64,000 nt of DNA. Origin: Planctomycetia bacterium (GTDB taxonomy: Bacteria; Planctomycetota; Planctomycetia; Pirellulales; PNKZ01). The notes beneath the pieces are model-generated. The model did no database searches. It was not told the DNA's origin and saw only the letters and a program-made list of their open reading frames with translations. The position numbers were made by a program, and so were the translations under genes. The stretch covers positions 22,807 to 86,806 of the forward strand of contig JAIOPP010000074.1 in the NCBI GenBank assembly GCA_021413845.1, written 5' to 3'. This document shows positions 19,304 through 27,916 of the stretch, in pieces. Each line of letters opens with the position of its first letter. Position 1 is the stretch's first letter.

Positions 19304-19855
19304 GGTCCGACCTTGCTCCCGAAGAACGCCGAGCGCGCGAAGAGCGCCGGTCGCTCCGTCGCGGTCCTTGGCTGCCGCTCGGCTCGGACGAAGCCGACGG
19401 CACCCACTCTCGTTACCGAGAGAGGGAAAGCGAAGGACCGAACCATGCGCGGCGACTTCCTTGAAGGCTCGAACGACGGCGGGAGCGATCCCGCCCAGCG
19501 CGAGCCGGCGAGGAAGCCGCGACGGCTGCGGGGTGTCGTCCGGTGCGTCGTCGACCGGGGTGGTTCGAGACCGTCGCCGCGGGGCGGAGCGGCTCGCACG
19601 CCGGAGCGGGATGAAAATGTCTGCGCAGACTTGTTTGACAAGAAGCCCGCTCCAACTCGGGCGACGACGCACGAACTTTTTTCGCGACCGAAACCGGCCG
19701 CCGCCGGGCCCCGCTGCGCCTAGCGAGATTTTTCCGTTTTCTTATTACCTGAGGCTCGGTGGGGCTTCGTTCGTGCGCCGTTAGTCCGTTTTCCACGTCG
19801 AAGCAGGGGAGAAAAGGAGGTGCGGGAATCGTCGAGCGAACGGTAAATCGGCTGC

Positions 19856-19885
19856 TTGCGGCATGTTAGGGCGATTCGCTAGAAT
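19856..19885 (+). promoter_or_regulatory. Candidate sigma-70-type promoter of infA
   Basis: TTGCGG (19856-19861), 18-nt spacer, TAGAAT (19880-19885). This predicts a transcript start near 19892, about 30 nt before the infA ATG at 19922. Confidence 0.5.
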
Positions 19886-19921
19886 GATGTTTTGAAACTT
19901 GCGCTTGGAATTGGAATTCGT

Positions 19922-20143
19922 ATGCCGGAAAAAGAAGAAGGTCTGGAAGTCGAAGGCGTGGTCACGCAGGCCCTCGCCAATACGCGCTTCCGCGTGACGA
20001 TCGAAGGGGGCCACGAAGTGATCGCCCACGTCGCCGGCCGGATGCGCAAGAACTTCATCCGGATCGTGCCGGGAGACAAAGTGAAAGTCGAACTTTCCCC
20101 CTACGATCTCACCAAAGGTCGCATTACGTTTCGCGAACGCTAA
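19922..20143 (+). CDS. infA: Translation initiation factor IF-1
   Basis: A 73-residue S1/OB-fold protein of the expected IF-1 length. It shows the typical core: [56 protein letters not shown]-1 binds the 30S A-site during initiation with IF-2 and IF-3. It stands alone here rather than in a ribosomal protein operon. The ATG at 19922 gives the family N-terminus MPEKEEG; an in-frame ATG 30 nt upstream would add unusual residues and coincides with the predicted transcript start. The ribosome site is weak (GGA). Confidence 0.95.
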   Translation: MPEKEEGLEVEGVVTQALANTRFRVTIEGGHEVIAHVAGRMRKNFIRIVPGDKVKVELSPYDLTKGRITFRER

Positions 20144-20621
20144 GCCGCGCGCCGCACCTCAGAGCCCACAAACGAATTCTTCCTCGCGCAAGGCTGCGCG
20201 ACATGCAACGAACCTCGCCGATGCGATCGTCGGCAACGAGACGCGCTGCCGATGTGCAGCGGCCTTCGCTACTTCTTTCCGCCGCCGTGCTGCGCTGCCG
20301 ATTGCGTACGGCACTGATTTGATTCTTTGCTTTTGATTTACGCCGGCCCGAGCCTGCGCGAGCGTTGCGGCCGGAGCGATGCATCGACTTCGATTCCGCG
20401 CCGTTTTGCGGCGACTTGCAGTGGTCGACGTCGCGCGAATCTCGTACAAAGACGGACTTACGGCTTGACGCTGTGTGCAGGCGTTCGCTCGGCATGGTTG
20501 CCGACGGAAATCTTGTGCAAACGAAGTTCGGTAATTCTTGCGAATATCGACCGCCGGCCGACGAAATACTCGTCGCGGACCGATCGGTTGCCGTGAAACC
20601 TTATCCAGGAGAATCGTCGTG
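20144..20621. other. Intergenic region upstream of the secreted acidic protein gene; no gene seen
   Basis: 478 nt. No ORF of credible composition, tRNA or strong hairpin. It presumably holds the infA 3' end and the promoter and 5' UTR of the next gene, but I cannot pick a convincing -35/-10 pair. Confidence 0.35.
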
Positions 20622-22325
20622 ATGAGAATCGTGAAGAGAATCTCGTATGTGTGGTCGGCGCTCGCGCTCTTGGCGCTCGGCGCGATGCAAACTTCGGCCG
20701 TAGCGACGGCTGCGGAGTCGAAGCCGGTCGCGGTGGTCTCGTTCGCCGGCTACGATGCGCTGAAGAAAGACGTCGGCTTCGTCGGCGAACTCGCAGGCAT
20801 GCCCGAGCTCGCGCAAGCGGCCGAAGGGTTGCTCGCGATCGTGACGCGCGCTCAAGGCGCGGCAGGGCTCGACAAGACCAAGCCGATCGGCGCGGCCGTC
20901 TTCCTCAGCGAAGAGTCGAAGCCGAGCGGCTATCTGTTCATTCCGGTCGACGACGTCGATAAGTTGCTCGACGTACTGCAAGACGTCGTGACCGACGTCG
21001 AAGACCAGGGCGAAGGCTATTCCTCGTTCAAGACGAAGCGCGGGCCGACGCTGACCATGCGCGAGACCAAAGGTTGGGTCTTCGTGAGTCTCTCGAAAGA
21101 CTTTCTCACCGACGTTCCCGCCGATCCGACGACGCTGCTCGGCGACTTGCCGAAGACCTACGATTTGGCCGTGAAGCTGAACGTCGGCAACGTGCCGGAA
21201 CCGCTGATTCAATTGGCGATCCAACAGATCCGCGTCGGTGCGGAGCAAGCGATGAAGAAGGCTCCCGCGCAAGACGACGAAGCGGCCGAGGCCTTCCGCA
21301 AGGCGTTTACCGAATCGTCGATCGAGAGCCTGACGCAAGCGATTCAAGATCTGCAAAGCTACACGTTCGGCTTCGCGATCGACGATAAGACGCGCAGCGC
21401 CTACCTCGACATTCAAGTCGACATGAAAGACGGCAGCCCGCTCGCCAAGCAGCTCAACGGCACCGCCGACGGCGCCAAGCCGTCCACGCTACCGGGCCTG
21501 GCCGATGCGGCCCGCGTGTTCAACTTCCATATCAACGCGCCGATCATCGGCGACGAAGCGAAGACGACGCTCAAGCTGTTGGAAGACGGCCGCAAGTTGG
21601 CCGCGGATAAGATCGCCGAAGAAGTGAAGGACGAAGAAGGACAAAAGACCTTGAAGAAGATGGCGAACGACTTCATCGACGTCATTGCGGCGACGATCGA
21701 AGAAGGCCAGATCAACGGCGGCGCCGTCGTGACCGGCGACGGACCGTTTTCGGTCGTGCTCGGCGTTCACGTGGCCGACGGCAAGAAGCTCGAAAAGATC
21801 GTGAAGGAAGCGATCGAGCTCGGCAAGAAAGACGAGAACTTCCCGAAGGTCGAGATCGACGCCGAAGAAAAGGGAGACGTCTCGTTCCACACGGTCGTGT
21901 TGCCCGAATCCGAAGACGAAGAAGCGGCCGAGAACGTCGAGAAGTTCTTCGGCACCGATGAGCTTTCGCTCTCGCTCGGGTTCGGCAAGAAGTCGTTCTT
22001 GATTGCGATCGGCGACGATCCGATCGAAGCGACCGATTTGGTGCTGAAGGCCGCACCGGCGAGCCTGCCGTCGAAGACCACGCCGCTCACGTTGCAACTC
22101 AAGGTCGGCCCGATCATGAAGATGGCGGCCGAACAAGTGGGCGAAGAGCAACCGCTCGTGAAGGTCATGGCCGATGCCTTGGCCGAGTCGAAGAACGACC
22201 ACATCAATCTGCAAGCGCTCTTGATTAAGAACGGCGAGCGGATTCGCTTCGAGATCGAAGAAGGTGTGATCGCCGCCTTCGGCAAGTCGGTCGTCAAAGC
22301 CAGTCAAAAGGGTGGCGCTAAGTAG
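20622..22325 (+). CDS. Secreted acidic hypothetical protein (planctomycete type)
   Basis: A 567-residue protein from ATG 20622 (CAGGAG 9-14 nt upstream). The signal peptide (about 1-33, ending ATAAES) is followed by a long acidic chain rich in Lys/Glu/Asp (KLEKIVKEAIELGKKDENF), with repeated alternating beta/alpha-like blocks such as GYLFIPVDDVDKLLDVLQDV and KTKRGPTLTMRETKGWVFVSLS. No cysteine-rich, metal or catalytic motif is visible. It resembles uncharacterised exported proteins with DUF-type repeats found in Planctomycetes. It is monocistronic and closed by a very strong terminator, which suggests a well-expressed exported or structural protein. Confidence 0.65.
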   Translation: MRIVKRISYVWSALALLALGAMQTSAVATAAESKPVAVVSFAGYDALKKDVGFVGELAGMPELAQAAEGLLAIVTRAQGAAGLDKTKPIGAAVFLSEESKPSGYLFIPVDDVDKLLDVLQDVVTDVEDQGEGYSSFKTKRGPTLTMRETKGWVFVSLSKDFLTDVPADPTTLLGDLPKTYDLAVKLNVGNVPEPLIQLAIQQIRVGAEQAMKKAPAQDDEAAEAFRKAFTESSIESLTQAIQDLQSYTFGFAIDDKTRSAYLDIQVDMKDGSPLAKQLNGTADGAKPSTLPGLADAARVFNFHINAPIIGDEAKTTLKLLEDGRKLAADKIAEEVKDEEGQKTLKKMANDFIDVIAATIEEGQINGGAVVTGDGPFSVVLGVHVADGKKLEKIVKEAIELGKKDENFPKVEIDAEEKGDVSFHTVVLPESEDEEAAENVEKFFGTDELSLSLGFGKKSFLIAIGDDPIEATDLVLKAAPASLPSKTTPLTLQLKVGPIMKMAAEQVGEEQPLVKVMADALAESKNDHINLQALLIKNGERIRFEIEEGVIAAFGKSVVKASQKGGAK

Positions 22326-22350
22326 CGTTCGCCGATAGTTTGTTGAACGA

Positions 22351-22384
22351 AAAGGCCGGCGAGATACGCATCTCGCCGGCCTTT
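22351..22384. terminator. Perfect 15-bp bidirectional Rho-independent terminator
   Basis: AAAGGCCGGCGAGAT (22351-22365), loop ACGC, exact complement ATCTCGCCGGCCTTT (22370-22384), followed on the plus strand by ATTTTT and on the minus strand by CG then TT. It lies between convergent genes ending at 22325 (+) and 22416 (-) and can serve both. Confidence 0.9.
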
Positions 22385-22415
22385 ATTTTTCACTTTCGCG
22401 CTGCGACCTTCGCCG

Positions 22416-24722
22416 TTAAACTAGGCCCCACTTCTTCCGTAGAAACCATTCCGCAACGAGCAACGAAACGAAGATCGCCAGAAACTCCCACCGGTCCCAC
22501 AACGATTGCAACTCCGGCGTTTCCGCCCGGCGATCGAGCGACCGATTCTGCAACTCGCGAATCACTGCGGCGAAGTCTTTCACGCCGATGGACCGACCCC
22601 CGGGCGTCATCTCGGCCAGCGCTTTGAGCATGTCGGGATACGCGTTCGGGTTGTCGAGTTCGAGATCCTGACCGAAGACATAGAACCGCGCTTGCGCACG
22701 GCCTAGCGGCTTCTTTGCGGCGTCCGTCGCCGATACTTCGACGAGATAATCTCCCGGCGGGCCGGGGGGCAACAGCAGTTCGCCGAACGTCTCGTCTCCG
22801 CGACGCCGTACCGAAGCTTTGAGCTTCGTGCCGTCGGGCAGCGTGACGATCGGCGTGAAGACCGCATCGGCGATCGGTGCCGCTTCGGCCGTTTGCGCAC
22901 CGACGGCGAACTCCAACTGTGCGCCGGGACTGAACGAACGCTGTGAGAGCCGCAACCAAACGTTTTCGCCGGCTTGGTCTTCCTTATGCGCCAACCACAA
23001 CACCGTGCGACGCCAAAACCGCTTATGCGCGGTCTCGAAGCCACGCATGCGCCAGCGCCAAGTAGAGTCGATCGCCATGGCCGCCACGCGGCCGCGATCG
23101 AACTCTCGCGCCACGATCAACGGCTGCGGGTCGCCCGGTCCGTCGCTCACGGCCAGCACGAGCGCGCCGTCGGCGATGCCCGCGAAACGGTTCGCCCCTT
23201 CGAGCGGCGGCAGCGCGCGCCAAGCCTCTTCGTTCGCGGAGTCGCCGGCCGCGAGCTGCAGCAGCGATTGCGTCCGGCCGACGCGCGTCGGCACGATGCG
23301 CAGCTTGCCGGTCAGATGCAGGTCGCCGCGAACGTCTTCGCGAAAGTTCTGGCGCTCCAAGCGGTCGAATTTGATCGGCATGATCTCGGCGAGCGGCGTC
23401 GCGCCGTATCCTCCGGCACCGAAGCTATGAATGCCGCCGAGCATGGCGAAGCCCGCTCCGCGCCGCACGGCCGTGACGAGCGCCGCAAGTTCTTCCGGCC
23501 GGAAGGCGGTCGAGTCGACGTCGCCGAAGATATAAACGTCGTACGTGCCCGGCGCAAAACGTTTCGCCAGATCGGTCGGTCGCGCATCCTGGCGCTCGGC
23601 GTTCAGCTCCACGTAGTCGACGTGAATATCGGGCGAAGCGTCGAGCGAACGGCGAATGAACGTCTGCTCGACGCGCGCCGTCCCTTCGAGATAGAGCACG
23701 TTCAAACCTTCGCCGAACACGGTGACGAACGTCGTCACTTCGTTGTTCGTGGTCTTCAGCTCGCCCGGTTGCACGGCGGCGCGCAGCGTCACTTTATATT
23801 CGCCCGGCACGGTCGGCGTGTAGTCGAACGTGAGGCGCTCGCCGAGTTCGCTCGCTTCGCGCGAGCCCTGAATGCGCTTCGTTCCGACCGCTTCCATCTT
23901 GCCGCTGCCGGGAGCGGTCTCGACGAGCAACTGCACTTCGACCGGTTGATTCTCGAACCCTTCGACAAGCGCCGTCCCTTCGACCGTCAACGGATTCTTC
24001 ACGAACACCGGTTCGCTCGTCAGCAAGTTGCGCACTTCGATGTCGCGCGCTTGGCCCGCCGCGCGCTCCTTGCCGAGCGGAACCGTGAAGAGCGGAAAGC
24101 CCCGATCGGCGAGCCACTGCTTCACGGGCACTTCCGGCAACAGCGGATCGGCGGTGAGCGTTCGCTGTGCGCCATCGGTGATGAGAAACATCGCTCCCAA
24201 ACGCTTGCCGGCTTCCGGTCGCAACGCTTGCTCCATGCTCGAGCCCAGCGCCGATTCTTCGCCGGCGGGAACTCCCTCGAACGCGTACTTTCCTGCTTTC
24301 GGTTCCAGGCGTCGCGCGTCGGCATCGAAGCCGTAGACCTGATAGATCAAATCCTCTTCCGTTTCGCCGACGACGTCGTTCAACTCCGCGAGCAATTCTT
24401 CCGCCCCTTGCCAACGGGACTTGCTCCCTTCGAGATCGTCGGTCTCCATGCTGCGCGAACGGTCGAACATCAGCAGCACCGTGTCGGGCCGCTTCTCGAT
24501 CTTCGGCACCAAGAGCGAAGGGCGGAGCATCGCCAAGAGCACCAGCGCGATCACGCCCAAGCGCAGCAACACGAGCGTCAGTCGCCGTCGCGACGAAGTT
24601 CGATCGCGCGCCGGCCCCAACAGAAGCAACAGCAACAACAGCGCGCCCATGCCGACGACCAACGGGTAACCACCCACTGGGTCGAGAATCGGAGCGTGCG
24701 TCGTGATCGTTCCTTCGGTCAT
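22416..24722 (-). CDS. Membrane-anchored VWA-domain protein with GATase1-like region
   Basis: A 768-residue protein. Two N-terminal TM helices (LVVGMGALLLLLLLLG and LGVIALVLLAMLRPSLL) precede a von Willebrand A domain whose MIDAS loop reads DRSRSM (D-x-S-x-S). The middle region has extracellular beta-domain character, then a glutamine-amidotransferase-like segment (DVYIFGDVDSTAF, AMLGGIHSFGAGGY) without a clear catalytic Cys. A C-terminal TM helix (FLAIFVSLLVAEWFLRKK) follows. It is the third gene of a DUF58-BatA-like-VWA run (18 nt from its upstream neighbour). Such clusters act in envelope assembly or stress with MoxR AAA+ ATPases; no MoxR gene is present here. Confidence 0.8.
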   Translation of the reverse strand: MTEGTITTHAPILDPVGGYPLVVGMGALLLLLLLLGPARDRTSSRRRLTLVLLRLGVIALVLLAMLRPSLLVPKIEKRPDTVLLMFDRSRSMETDDLEGSKSRWQGAEELLAELNDVVGETEEDLIYQVYGFDADARRLEPKAGKYAFEGVPAGEESALGSSMEQALRPEAGKRLGAMFLITDGAQRTLTADPLLPEVPVKQWLADRGFPLFTVPLGKERAAGQARDIEVRNLLTSEPVFVKNPLTVEGTALVEGFENQPVEVQLLVETAPGSGKMEAVGTKRIQGSREASELGERLTFDYTPTVPGEYKVTLRAAVQPGELKTTNNEVTTFVTVFGEGLNVLYLEGTARVEQTFIRRSLDASPDIHVDYVELNAERQDARPTDLAKRFAPGTYDVYIFGDVDSTAFRPEELAALVTAVRRGAGFAMLGGIHSFGAGGYGATPLAEIMPIKFDRLERQNFREDVRGDLHLTGKLRIVPTRVGRTQSLLQLAAGDSANEEAWRALPPLEGANRFAGIADGALVLAVSDGPGDPQPLIVAREFDRGRVAAMAIDSTWRWRMRGFETAHKRFWRRTVLWLAHKEDQAGENVWLRLSQRSFSPGAQLEFAVGAQTAEAAPIADAVFTPIVTLPDGTKLKASVRRRGDETFGELLLPPGPPGDYLVEVSATDAAKKPLGRAQARFYVFGQDLELDNPNAYPDMLKALAEMTPGGRSIGVKDFAAVIRELQNRSLDRRAETPELQSLWDRWEFLAIFVSLLVAEWFLRKKWGLV

Positions 24723-24740
24723 AGTCGTTCGCGTTCGCAG

Positions 24741-26888
24741 CTATCCGCGCTTGTAGAATCGGTTCGCCAACACTTGCTCGAGCCCCAACACGACGGCCAC
24801 GGTGCAGATCAAAATCGGAAACAGTTCCCGTCCGGCACGATCGGGATTCGACTCTCGACGGAGCTCGGCAAATTTCTTGACGGTCGCATGCGGTACGTCG
24901 GCGAACAGTTTTTCCAATCGCGCGGCATCGATGCGGCGCAGCGATTCGCCGTCGGCAGGGAGATTGACGCTGAACCCAAGATCGACGCCGTCGGCCGAAC
25001 CGCCGGCTTGCACGCGGTAGTTGCCGGCCGCATCGGTAATGGGCACCGTGAGCCGGTTCCGTTTCAAATCGGCGGCCAAGCGCAACGGCGGCACATCGGC
25101 GTTGCGCCGCGTGACGAGATACGTCTCGAAGCGCTTCGTCGGATCGAGTCGCACGATCGCCGCTTCCTGCGCGAGATAGTTCACCGGATCGTCGCGGCCG
25201 ACCAAGTAAGTCGTCACGCCGTTCATCAACACCACGAACGGCCAAGGCCTCGGACCGATCGGCAGCAAGTTCCAACGATCATCTTCGGGCAAGTCCGTCG
25301 GCTCCGAGATCGGCGTCGTGATGGTCAGCGCGCGGCCGAGTCCGATCGGACGTTCGACGATCGCCGGCGCATCGTTGTTATACGGCGCGACGAACGTCGT
25401 TCCTTCGGCAGGGGTGAGCTGCCAATAACGATAGACCGGAAAGTCTTCCCACGGCGTCGAACTTTTCACCGGTTTGAAATCGGCCAAGAGCGGATGCTGA
25501 TCGGCGTCGGGCCAGAAATAAAGATCCCCCTGCGGATAGCGCGCCTGAATGCCGAGCTTGCCGGCGAGCACCGTCTGTGGAATTTCGGTGTTGAATTTCG
25601 ACGGCTGCGCGTCGGGCCCGAGAAAGAGGGCCGTTCCGCCGCCGCCGCGCGCGTAGGCTTCGATCTGTTGCCACAGCGTGTCGGCCAGGGGCGGCGGATC
25701 GAGCAGCACGAGCGCCGAATACTTGTGGAAGTCTTCTTCGGCGAGCTTGTCGTAAGTGCCGTAGAAAACATCGTACGGCGCGATCCCGTTCACCTGCAGC
25801 TCGCGGCCGGCGATCGCTTGCGTGTAGTACGCCGCGCGAGTCGCAACGGGGTTCGGCGCGGCGACGAGAATGCGCGGGGCCGAGCGGACGTTGACCGTGA
25901 AGTAGCGCACATTATTCTCGGGCAAACTATCGGCATCGTCGATCCGCAACTCCCCTTGATGCGTGCCGAGGTCGAGGCTGCCGATCGTGAAGCTCACTTC
26001 CTTCGTTTCATCGGCTGCGAGGTCGACTTCTTGCACACCTCGTTCCGCGAGCTTCCCGGTTTGCGGATCGATAACGAGCAAGCGCACGATCCGCTTCGTT
26101 CCTGCGCCGATGGCGGAAACGGCCGACGACACCAACAACGGCCGATTGCGAACGAGCATCTGATCGGACAGCGCGAGATTACCCAAAGCGTAATCGACCG
26201 GCTTCTCGGCACCGACGTCGATGAACTCGACCTTCGCGACTCCGCCGTCGACGGCCCGCTGCGCCCAATCGCCGGCGCGATTGCCCGACCACGCACCGAC
26301 GGAGAAGTCGGTGAAGACGTAGAGCTCCTTGCGCGGGTACTTCGCTTCGCGCAAAAGCTCGGCGGCGCTCTCGCAGGTCGCCGCGAGCGGCACTCCGCGA
26401 CCGCCGGTTTTCAGCTGCGCGATTCGCTCGCGGGCGATCGTCATGTCGGCTTCATACACACGCGATGGAGTCGAGGTATCGAGAATGCCGATCTCGCTCT
26501 TGGCCGGCAACGAAGCGAGCAGCTTGTCGGCGAATTCGCGCGCCGCTTCCAGGCGGGTGCGCTTCTCCGCCGTGTAACTCATGCGCGACGAAGTATCGAA
26601 CACCAGCACGGCCGTAACCGGGCCTTCTTCATCGCCGAGCATTCCGAAGAGCTTCGCGCTCGGCCGTGCCAGCGCAAAGGCCAAGAGCGCGAGCGCCGCC
26701 ATGCGCAGTAACAACAACAACAGATGCCGCAGCTTAAGCGTGCGGCGGTTCGAAGTTTGCCGCGCTTGCAAGAAACGGAGCGCAGGAAACTCCAACTGTC
26801 GCGGACGCTGGCGCATCATTAGATGCAGCACGACCGGAATTCCGGCCGCTAAGGCTCCGAACAACATTCCGGGATGCATGAATTCCAT
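24741..26888 (-). CDS. BatA-like membrane protein with VWA domain
   Basis: A 715-residue protein from ATG 26888 (MEFMHPGMLFGALAAGIPVVLHLMMRQRPR), the typical BatA N-terminal membrane domain, with a second helix (HLLLLLLRMAALALLAFALARP). The VWA-like domain starts TAVLVFDTSSRMSY; the MIDAS motif DTSSRM fits D-x-S-x-S loosely. The middle and C-terminal regions (residues ~300-690) resemble the partner gene, with an amidotransferase-like segment (ALVLLDPPPLADTLWQQIEAYARGGGG). A final TM helix (ILICTVAVVLGLEQVLANRF) ends the protein. Upstream in-frame codons to 27062 overlap the DUF58 gene and are not used. It begins 7 nt after the DUF58 stop, implying translational coupling. Confidence 0.82.
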   Translation of the reverse strand: MEFMHPGMLFGALAAGIPVVLHLMMRQRPRQLEFPALRFLQARQTSNRRTLKLRHLLLLLLRMAALALLAFALARPSAKLFGMLGDEEGPVTAVLVFDTSSRMSYTAEKRTRLEAAREFADKLLASLPAKSEIGILDTSTPSRVYEADMTIARERIAQLKTGGRGVPLAATCESAAELLREAKYPRKELYVFTDFSVGAWSGNRAGDWAQRAVDGGVAKVEFIDVGAEKPVDYALGNLALSDQMLVRNRPLLVSSAVSAIGAGTKRIVRLLVIDPQTGKLAERGVQEVDLAADETKEVSFTIGSLDLGTHQGELRIDDADSLPENNVRYFTVNVRSAPRILVAAPNPVATRAAYYTQAIAGRELQVNGIAPYDVFYGTYDKLAEEDFHKYSALVLLDPPPLADTLWQQIEAYARGGGGTALFLGPDAQPSKFNTEIPQTVLAGKLGIQARYPQGDLYFWPDADQHPLLADFKPVKSSTPWEDFPVYRYWQLTPAEGTTFVAPYNNDAPAIVERPIGLGRALTITTPISEPTDLPEDDRWNLLPIGPRPWPFVVLMNGVTTYLVGRDDPVNYLAQEAAIVRLDPTKRFETYLVTRRNADVPPLRLAADLKRNRLTVPITDAAGNYRVQAGGSADGVDLGFSVNLPADGESLRRIDAARLEKLFADVPHATVKKFAELRRESNPDRAGRELFPILICTVAVVLGLEQVLANRFYKRG

Positions 26889-26895
26889 GGGTCGC

Positions 26896-27792
26896 CTATC
26901 CGCGTGCTCGCCGGCCGACGAGATAGCCCGTGAGCGCCTTATCGAATTGCATGCCGGTATCGATCGGCACGTAGTCGACGCCGCTTTGCGCGCACTCGCG
27001 ACGATAGGTTTCGCGAAACTTGTCGATCTCGCGCAGGTAGTCGACGCGGTACGAATCGGCATCGACGAGCAACCGATCTTGCGACTCCGGTTCCTCGAAT
27101 TCGCAGATGCCGTGGAACGGAAACTTCACTTCCGCTTCATCGAGAATGTGGAACAAGATGACGTCGTGTCCGCCGTGGCGGAGCCGTTGCAACGACTTCA
27201 CGACCGGTTCCGGATCGGTCAACAAGTCGCTGAAGATCATGACGAGGCTGCGGTGCCGAAGCATCGCCGCGACTTGAATCAAACACTTCGCAATGTCGGT
27301 CTTGCCGCTCGGCTTGAGGTTGGCGAGGATCGACAGGACGGTGCCGAGCTGCGTTCGTTTCGAGCGGGGCGGAATGCTCGCGCGAATCCGTTCGTCGAAC
27401 GTGACGAGTCCGACCGGGTCTTGCTGATGCACCATCAGGTAGCACAGCGCGGCGGCGATGCAAACGGCGTAGTCGAACTTCGTCGTCTCGCCTTGATAGG
27501 TGTAGCCCATCGATCCGCTGAGATCGATCACCAAGTAGCCGGTGATGTTCGTTTCGGCTTCGAACTTTTTGACGTAATACTTGTCGGTCTTCGCGAAGAC
27601 GAGCCAATCGATATCGGCCGGATTGTCGCCGGCCGTATATTTGCGATGTTCGCTGAACTCGACGGAGAAGCCTTGAAAGGGGCTCGCGTGCAGCCCTTGC
27701 AAGAAGCCTTTGACGATGAACTGCGCGCGAAGATCGAGCCGGGAGATCTGTCGCGCGACTTCCGGCTTAAGATACTTTTCCGCGGCGGACAT
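26896..27792 (-). CDS. DUF58 (Bat-cluster) protein
   Basis: A 298-residue DUF58 protein. The hallmark segment FSEHRKYTAGDNPADIDWLVFAKTDKYYVKKFE is present (residues ~47-80), followed by a VWA-like strand with LVIDLSGSMGYT (D-L-S-G-S MIDAS). DUF58 proteins partner MoxR ATPases in stress-response and envelope chaperone-like complexes. First gene of the three-gene cluster running to 22416; the next gene starts 7 nt downstream. serC lies upstream, separated by a repeat-built inverted element. Confidence 0.92.
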   Translation of the reverse strand: MSAAEKYLKPEVARQISRLDLRAQFIVKGFLQGLHASPFQGFSVEFSEHRKYTAGDNPADIDWLVFAKTDKYYVKKFEAETNITGYLVIDLSGSMGYTYQGETTKFDYAVCIAAALCYLMVHQQDPVGLVTFDERIRASIPPRSKRTQLGTVLSILANLKPSGKTDIAKCLIQVAAMLRHRSLVMIFSDLLTDPEPVVKSLQRLRHGGHDVILFHILDEAEVKFPFHGICEFEEPESQDRLLVDADSYRVDYLREIDKFRETYRRECAQSGVDYVPIDTGMQFDKALTGYLVGRRARG

Positions 27793-27812
27793 GGGAGAAA
27801 ACCAGAAGTCAA

Positions 27813-27904
27813 AAACCAGAAACTAGAATTTGGAAACCAGAAGAGGAGAGCATTAGGACATGAGTACCGTCCGCACCTACTTTCTGGTTTCTAGTTTCTG
27901 GTTT
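27813..27904. repeat. Inverted element built from CCAGAAAC-type units between serC and DUF58 genes
   Basis: AAACCAGAAACTAGAA (27813-27828) and its exact complement TTCTAGTTTCTGGTTT (27889-27904) face each other across 60 nt. Further partial copies flank them (AAACCAGAAG near 27835, ACCAGAAG near 27801, TTTCTGGTTTCT at 27881). The whole 125-nt gap is essentially made of these units. It could fold as a hairpin terminator after serC or be a mobile-type intergenic repeat. Confidence 0.7.
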
Positions 27905-27916
27905 CTGATTTTTGCG

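Larger units (their letters stand above)
18740..19921. other. 1.2-kb region without a credible gene; very GC-rich, locally repetitive
   Basis: Between the small CxxC protein gene and infA. The middle part (about 18985-19725) is so GC-rich that frames stay open on both strands (up to ~240 codons), but all encode Arg/Ala/Pro-rich low-complexity chains with no domain and no good ribosome site, so I call none. Features seen: an 11-nt inverted repeat with one central mismatch (18962-18972/18980-18990), two tandem 36-37-nt repeats (19231-19303), and a 7-bp hairpin GGCGGGA-GCGA-TCCCGCC (19478-19495). A non-coding RNA or degraded gene remains possible. Confidence 0.4.

Noticed and set aside
18985..19784. 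Overlapping 160-240-codon frames on both strands
   Set aside because: All encode Arg/Ala/Pro low-complexity chains with no ribosome site or recognisable domain, and they overlap each other in several frames. Lack of stops follows from GC richness. No single one can be preferred.
22974..26711. A 1245-codon open frame on the plus strand
   Set aside because: It lies antisense to the VWA/BatA-like genes. The encoded chain is Arg/Ala/His-rich, as expected of the complement of a high-GC coding frame, and has no domain. The same applies to plus-strand frames at 5097-7610, 1900-3978 and 48869-50752.
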